From contig JAKSZU010000009.1 in NCBI GenBank assembly GCA_026018925.1, forward strand, positions 39,205,194 to 39,269,193: a stretch of 64,000 nucleotides of DNA, given 5' to 3'. Of this stretch, positions 59,109 through 64,000 are shown in pieces. The number at the start of each line of letters is the position of its first letter. Position 1 is the stretch's first letter. This DNA is from Tupaia tana (taxonomy: Eukaryota; Chordata; Mammalia; Scandentia; Tupaiidae). Both the position numbers and the translations under genes were made by a program. The notes under the pieces are model-generated. The model made no database searches, was not told the DNA's origin, and worked only from the letters and a program-made list of their open reading frames with translations.

Positions 59109-59371
59109 TTTTTTTTTTGGAGAGGTTTCCGCTATAGGGCGCGTGCGCTCGCCAGACAGACAGAGAGAGACATAGAGACAGAAAGCGAGAGATCACCCTC
59201 CAGGGGGGATGGTCACGCCACAATCTCTTCTCCTCCATTCTCCTCTCAGGATCTTGGGCATGCACGCACACGCACCCGGCTGGAGTTTTAAGCCACCGGG
59301 TCCCGGACGCTAACCGCCGTCAACTACGTGGGAGCCCAGCGACATAGCCATTATGCTAACTGCTGGTTCCC
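59109..59371 (-). mobile_element. CYN-type SINE, young
   Basis: Perfect 17-bp duplication gagaccaatgtactttt (59092-59108, 59372-59388). CpG-rich. Confidence 0.95.
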
Positions 59372-59759
59372 GAGACCAATGTACTTTTCATATTGACTAT
59401 TCTTTAGCTAGGGGTTATTTGTGGAGATCAGGGATAAACCAAAATGCACAGTATTTTTAGGGAAATATAGTTATCCACTGCACCAGTTATCAAGGCTTGT
59501 TCTTAGGTGTCTTGAATATGTTCAATACCACCATCATTGGAAATGCTCCTTGATCTTGCCTTTGCACAGACCTCCAAAGATGAAGGCTGATACAACCTTC
59601 TAGATCACTACTTCTAGGTCATTCCATCTCTCTGTTTCTTCCTAAATGATAGTTGAGAAAAAACAGTACTTCAGAGATATCTGTTGAATTATAATGGCCT
59701 AAGAGAGCTTGGTTATGCCTTGGAACTATTCCCCAGTAAGCACGTTTTAATTTACTGAA

Positions 59760-60115
59760 CAAACTGAGCTTCATACAATTACAGTGTGATCTCATCCTTT
59801 TTTATCACAATGTTCTGAAGTTTCTGATGTAAAGAATAATGTATAACCAATCAATTTGCCTGCATTCTTTTAAATGGACCAATGTGAGTTCTTAACCAAC
59901 AACTCATAAGCTCCCTTCTTCCTGCCCTTTCTCTGTTATATAAACTAGTATTCTGAGCAACCATTTTTGAGTGTACACATTTTAGGCAACTACAATCTGC
60001 ATCACCACAAGTGGATCATACTAAGCCCTTGGCTCAACTAAACCATTTTCATTTCACTTGCTGTGCCTCAGCCTTTCTTTTTCAGGTTGGCATGGCAAAA
60101 GGGCTACCTTTGTTT
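59760..60115 (+). mobile_element. Possible old LTR
   Basis: Two CCAAT motifs (ataaccaatcaattt, ggaccaatgtgag), 'ttatataaac' TATA-like at about 59936, then a CT-rich downstream part ending near 'tttcttttcaggttggca'. No ends or family identified. Confidence 0.3.
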
Positions 60116-60319
60116 GATATATGATTGCATTACCCCAGTTAACCACTAGTTCTACTATATGTGTCTTCCTAAAATTTGAGGTGTCTTCAGCATGCTGCTG
60201 ACAATGCCATTCAAATACATTTTACCCTAGTGCAGTATGAATTTCTATGAGTTCTTTGAATTCAAGAGGGTCTTTGATACCAACATAGGTGCTAGAAGCT
60301 CTCACTCTCTCTCAGCAGT

Positions 60320-60492
60320 CTAATTCTTTCTTTATTTATTTTTTATTTTTTATTTTTATTATCATCATAATCTTCTTTATATTACATTGGGTTACATATA
60401 ACTTTACAATGTATTACAATGCTTTTTCAAAAGGGAATGCCATGCATGTCAGTCAATACAGAGACATTAACCTCCCTGCTTCAACATTCAGT
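60320..60492 (-). repeat. Unnamed short retroposon-like repeat, copy 2
   Basis: Reverse complement of 23755-23935: A-rich tail at the left (T-rich 60325-60360), core 60360-60492. On the minus strand its 5' side continues into sequence not present beside copy 1, so copy 1 may be truncated. Confidence 0.55.
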
Positions 60493-61769
60493 AATTCTTG
60501 AAGCCATAAAGAGTTTGGATTTTCTGAGTCAGTCCTAGGCCCAGTTTCAAGACCAGATGGTAAGTCGAAGCAAATGAAGCAGCCCAGTGTGTCTGTCTAG
60601 CTGCTTGGCCATTATACCACTCATGGTAGCCTGTGAACTGAATATGAAGAAAAATGTAGCCATAGGGCCAATATAGCAGCTGAAACTCATCTGGACTCTG
60701 GATGCGCACAGCTACCAGCCTGAGGATACCAGTTGAGCTATAGCTACAGCTATAGTCACCTCAACTTCTGGAAAAATATGTGATCAAATAAAACCTTGGA
60801 CATTACTGTATTGGTCGCATAACTAGCAATGCTCAAGGATTTTAAAACAAGGCTGCCCCATTATCCCATTTGAAAAAATAAAAATAAAAGTAAACAAAAA
60901 GCAAAAACAAAAACCACTGTATGTATTTCAGACGGAAGCAGTGGAGACTGGAGGCAGCAAAACTAGTCAGGAGAGTATGATACCGTGATGTAAGAAATCC
61001 GTGTTTGTTCTTTTTTGGAGTTTGTCGCTGATTCTGACACAGATATGCAAAACCCCTTGGGATTTCTTGAGTGATAGGAGTGAGAGAATTGCCTTTCATT
61101 ATTTATAGTAAGCTCTTTTCAACCACATCTGAGTTTATGCTAATCAGATGAATCTTGAAGAATGGGCCCGGTTACCAGAGGGAGTAGCAATAGCACATAG
61201 CAAGTCTGTCCATCTCTGTTTGAGTGGAAGAGCACCTCTGGAGTTACAATATTTGGAAATTCCTGTTATGCCCTCAAAACATTCTCATTATGAAGTTTTG
61301 GTTTGGCAGGTGAAGAGAAGAACTGGGATATACCATCACATTTGTTTACTACTTCAGTGTATGCTTGTTTTTACAGATTCCATTCTGTGTAACATAGTAC
61401 TCACTAAGTACTTACTACTTTAGATTAGCATCGGAAGTGAGAGGGCATCCTGTAAAACTAAACCTGTAACTTGTAGGGTCTGAACTAACCTCAGGTAGTG
61501 TCAAATCTAATTAAATTGTGGAACATTCAGCAGGTATTCATAGAGTATTGGAAAATTTCATGCTGTGGATGCCTCGTATATTTGGTGTCAGAAATGTTGT
61601 GTATAGAAAAAGAGTTATTCCTTTAGATGGTGTTACGGTAATCTAGGTGGGAGGTGGTCATGGCATGGATAATGCTCTGGCAATGGAAGAGGGTGGTTAT
61701 TATGTTTGTATGTAAAAATTATTTTAATACATACTTGAATAGGCATCACATTTGGTATTCCAAGTGATG
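60493..61769. other. Unassigned
   Basis: Includes a 73-codon minus frame (60709-60488) adjoining the repeat above, with a natural-looking composition (e.g. YWPYGYIFLHIQFTGYHEWY) but no family recognised. Confidence 0.4.
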
Positions 61770-62270
61770 AGTGTATTAAATGCATTTCACTATGGATGGA
61801 GTATCCTGATAAGGATTTATGTGGAACACTTGATCTGAATCATAAAGAATGGAATAGTCTTTGAAGGACAGAGGGGAGCATGAATTCAGGGGAAACAGAA
61901 AAGCAAATGTATAGAGATGCAGAATTTTAAAAGGGTGTTTAGGAAGTAAACATAACAATTTAAGTGGAGTAGAAGAATTTGTAAAGACAAGGTGGAAGTT
62001 AGTGCTGGTAAAATATATTGGTGCCAGATTCTGAACATCCTTGCACATATGGCTAGGTGGTTTTAATTTTATTCTTGGGGTGATAGGAAAGTATCAATGA
62101 TATTGAGCAAGAAATTAAAGAAATCAAAGAGGTTGTTTAGAAAGATTAATCTGCAGAGGTGAGCAGGGGAGATAAGGAGAAAGTCTGGTAGCTGGGAGGT
62201 CAATCAGTAAGTTACCACAATATTCCAGACACATGTGCCTGGCCTAACCTAAATAAATAAATTCCAGATA
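61770..62270 (+). repeat. Ancient mammal-wide interspersed repeat (family not named)
   Basis: Same module type as 1850-2190 and 16165-17410: 'tgtatagagatgcagaattt', 'ttttattcttggggtgatag', 'gaaagattaatctgcagagg'. Confidence 0.4.
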
Positions 62271-62285
62271 AAGAACTGAATTATG

Positions 62286-62555
62286 GGGAACCAGCAGTTA
62301 GCGTAATGGCTATGTTGCTGGACTCCCACGTAGTCGACCGCGGTTCGCGTCCCGGACCCAGTGGCTTAAAACTCACCCGTCAGGTGCATGTGCGTGTGTG
62401 CCCAAGATCCTGTGAGGAGAATGGAGAAGAGATTGCGGCGTGACCATCCCCCCTGGGGGGTGATTTCTCGCTTTCTGTCTCTATGTCTGTCTCTGTCTCT
62501 CTGGCGAGCACACGCTCCCTATAGCGAAAACCTCTCCAAAAAAAAAAAAAAAAGA
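62286..62555 (+). mobile_element. CYN-type SINE, young
   Basis: Near-intact head with A and B boxes, CpG-rich, A15-like tail. Confidence 0.92.
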
Positions 62556-62629
62556 AAGGAATTGGAAAATCCTTCCATAAGGGTCATTAGAAAGGAAAAA
62601 TCTTAAAGATTTGGGAAAGCTAAACAAAG

Positions 62630-62877
62630 GGGAGAGGTTTTTTGCTATAGGATGCATGCGCTTGCCAGAAAGACAGAGACAGAGAGACAGAACGCGAGAA
62701 ATCACCCCTCAGGGGGATGTCCAGGCCACAGTCTTTTCTTCTCCATTCTCTTCTTGGGATCCTGGGAACACATGCACACATGCCTGCCATGAGTTTAAGC
62801 CACCGGGTCTGGGACTCGAACCATAGTCAACTACATGGGAGTCCAGTGACATAGCCATTATGTCAACCGCTGGTCCC
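62630..62877 (-). mobile_element. CYN-type SINE without an A-tail
   Basis: Full head to 'ggggagaggttttttgct', then directly non-T sequence (ctaaacaaa) where a T run is expected. Confidence 0.85.
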
Positions 62878-62953
62878 TATAAATTCTTTTCAATAAATAT
62901 TTTATTTTTTAAGAACAAGTATAGATTCAAAGCAAAATTGAGAGAAATTTTTT

Positions 62954-63203
62954 TTTCTTTTTGGAGATATTTTTGCTATAGGGCGCGTGCGCTCGCCAGA
63001 CAGACAGAGAGAGACATAGAGACAGAAAGCAGGAAATCATCCCCCAGGAGGGATGGCCACACCGCAGTCCCTTCTCCTCTCGGGATCTTGGGCACGCACG
63101 CACACGCGCCCGGCATGAGTTTAAGCCACCAGGTCTGGGACTCGAACAGCGGTCGACTACATGGGAGTCCAGCAACATAGCCATTATGCTAACTGCTGGT
63201 CCC
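62954..63203 (-). mobile_element. CYN-type SINE in L1M
   Basis: Flanked by gagagaaattttt on both sides (62940, 63204). Confidence 0.94.
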
Positions 63204-63287
63204 GAGAGAAATTTTTCATATATGCTTGCCCTCACATAAGTACAGCCTCCCCCACAATCAACATACCCCATAAGAATGGTTCATTTG

Positions 63288-63562
63288 GGACCAGCAGTTA
63301 GCGTAATGGCTATGTCGCTGGACTCCCACGTAGTCGACCGCGGTTCGAGTCCCGGACCCGGTGGCTTAAACTCACGCCGGGCGCGTGTGCGTGCGTGCCC
63401 AAGATCCCAGGAGGAGAATGGAGGAGAAGGGATTGCGGCGTGGCCATCCCCCCTGGGGGGTGATTTCCTGCTTTCTGTCTCTCTGTCTCTCTCTGTCTGT
63501 CTGGCGAGCGCACGCGCCCTATAGCAAAAACCTCTCCAAAAAAAGAAAAAAAAAAAAAAAAA
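63288..63562 (+). mobile_element. CYN-type SINE, near-consensus copy
   Basis: Best copy in the window. A box tagcgtaatgg (63299-63309), B box ggttcgagtcc (63342-63352), GC-rich middle, CT-rich block, 'ccctatagcaaaaacctctc' end and A-rich tail. Perfect 15-bp duplication agaatggttcatttg (63273-63287, 63563-63577). High CpG content indicates recent insertion. Confidence 0.97.
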
Positions 63563-64000
63563 AGAATGGTTCATTTGTACAATTGATGACCCTACTTTTT
63601 AAGTAACCCATCATTATCACACAGAATCCATAATGTACATTAGGGATTACTCCTGGTATACTTCCTGTGGGTTTGGATAAACATAAAACTACATGTATTC
63701 ATCATACAGTATCATGCAGAGTATATTCTCTGCCCTAAAACTCCTCTGGGTTCCAACCAATTGATCTCTTCTTCTCTTGAGCCCCTGACAACCATTGATC
63801 ATTTTACTGTTTTCGCAGTTTTGCTATTTCTGGAATGTCATATAATTGGAATCATACAGAATGTAGCTTTGTGAGATGGGCTTCTTAAATGGATAGGAAT
63901 ATGCATTTAAGTTTCCTCTGTATTTTCTTGTAGTTTGATAATTTATTTCCTTTTAGCACTAAATAATATTCCATTGTTTGGATGTACCACCAATTATTTA

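Larger units (their letters stand above)
62885..64000 (-). mobile_element. Old L1M 3' region (runs off the window)
   Basis: Antisense L1M strings: 'aaagcaaaattgagagaaat', 'acagcctcccccacaatcaa', 'ctctgccctaaaactcctct', 'tgtcatataattggaatcat', 'agcactaaataatattccat'. Two SINEs interrupt it. Confidence 0.85.

Noticed and set aside
63299..63352. A and B boxes that could be called tRNA genes
   Set aside because: They are the heads of SINEs, recur about 45 times, and lack a proper anticodon arm and acceptor pairing.
1..64000. CRISPR array or other regularly spaced repeats
   Set aside because: The repeats are dispersed SINEs with their own target duplications, in both orientations and at irregular spacing.

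Overview
The window is mammalian nuclear DNA: AT-rich, with no operons, no long open reading frames and dense interspersed retroposons. I recognise no intact protein-coding gene, and no standalone tRNA, rRNA or CRISPR feature. It reads as an intergenic stretch or the inside of a large intron. The dominant repeat is a tRNA-derived SINE of about 240-280 bp (head with RNA polymerase III A and B boxes, a GC-rich middle, a CT-rich block, then a short conserved end before an A-tail). About 45 copies of all ages are present. I believe this is the CYN family of colugos (Dermoptera, e.g. Galeopterus), but that naming is from memory and needs a library search. Mammal-wide relics (MIR, L2, MaLR LTR, MER2/Tigger, MER5/hAT, L1M) confirm a placental mammal.

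Layout. 1-3.0 kb: short SINEs, an old repeat and a MIR. 3.03-5.68 kb: a full-length processed pseudogene of nucleolin (NCL) on the minus strand, with UTRs, A-tail, a 15-bp target-site duplication and at least eight disabling changes. 7.5-9.2 kb: an L1 piece split by a SINE, which is itself split by a 468-bp solo LTR. 9-35 kb: SINEs, MIR/L2 relics and single-copy-looking DNA, including a palindromic SINE pair (21.5-21.9 kb), an old L1 end (24-25 kb) and a lone tRNA/7SL-like chimeric SINE (25.5-25.7 kb). 35.1-36.2 kb: a 5'-truncated L1 (minus). 38.7-45.7 kb: a nearly full-length but dead L1 (minus) carrying seven later insertions and ending in a 139-bp tandem repeat in its 5' region. 46.2-53.8 kb: a Tigger end, a broken old L1M (plus), a MaLR LTR and a MER2 element. 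54-62.9 kb: SINEs, L2, MIR, possible LTR and 3'-UTR-like relics. 62.9-64 kb: an old L1M (minus) with two SINE insertions, one among the youngest copies.

Nothing here forms a working gene system. The interest lies in the insertion history: nested insertions that order events in time, unusual SINE structures, an apparent second SINE family, a 7SL-like chimera, mariner-like end sequences, and small retroposed units whose source I cannot name.
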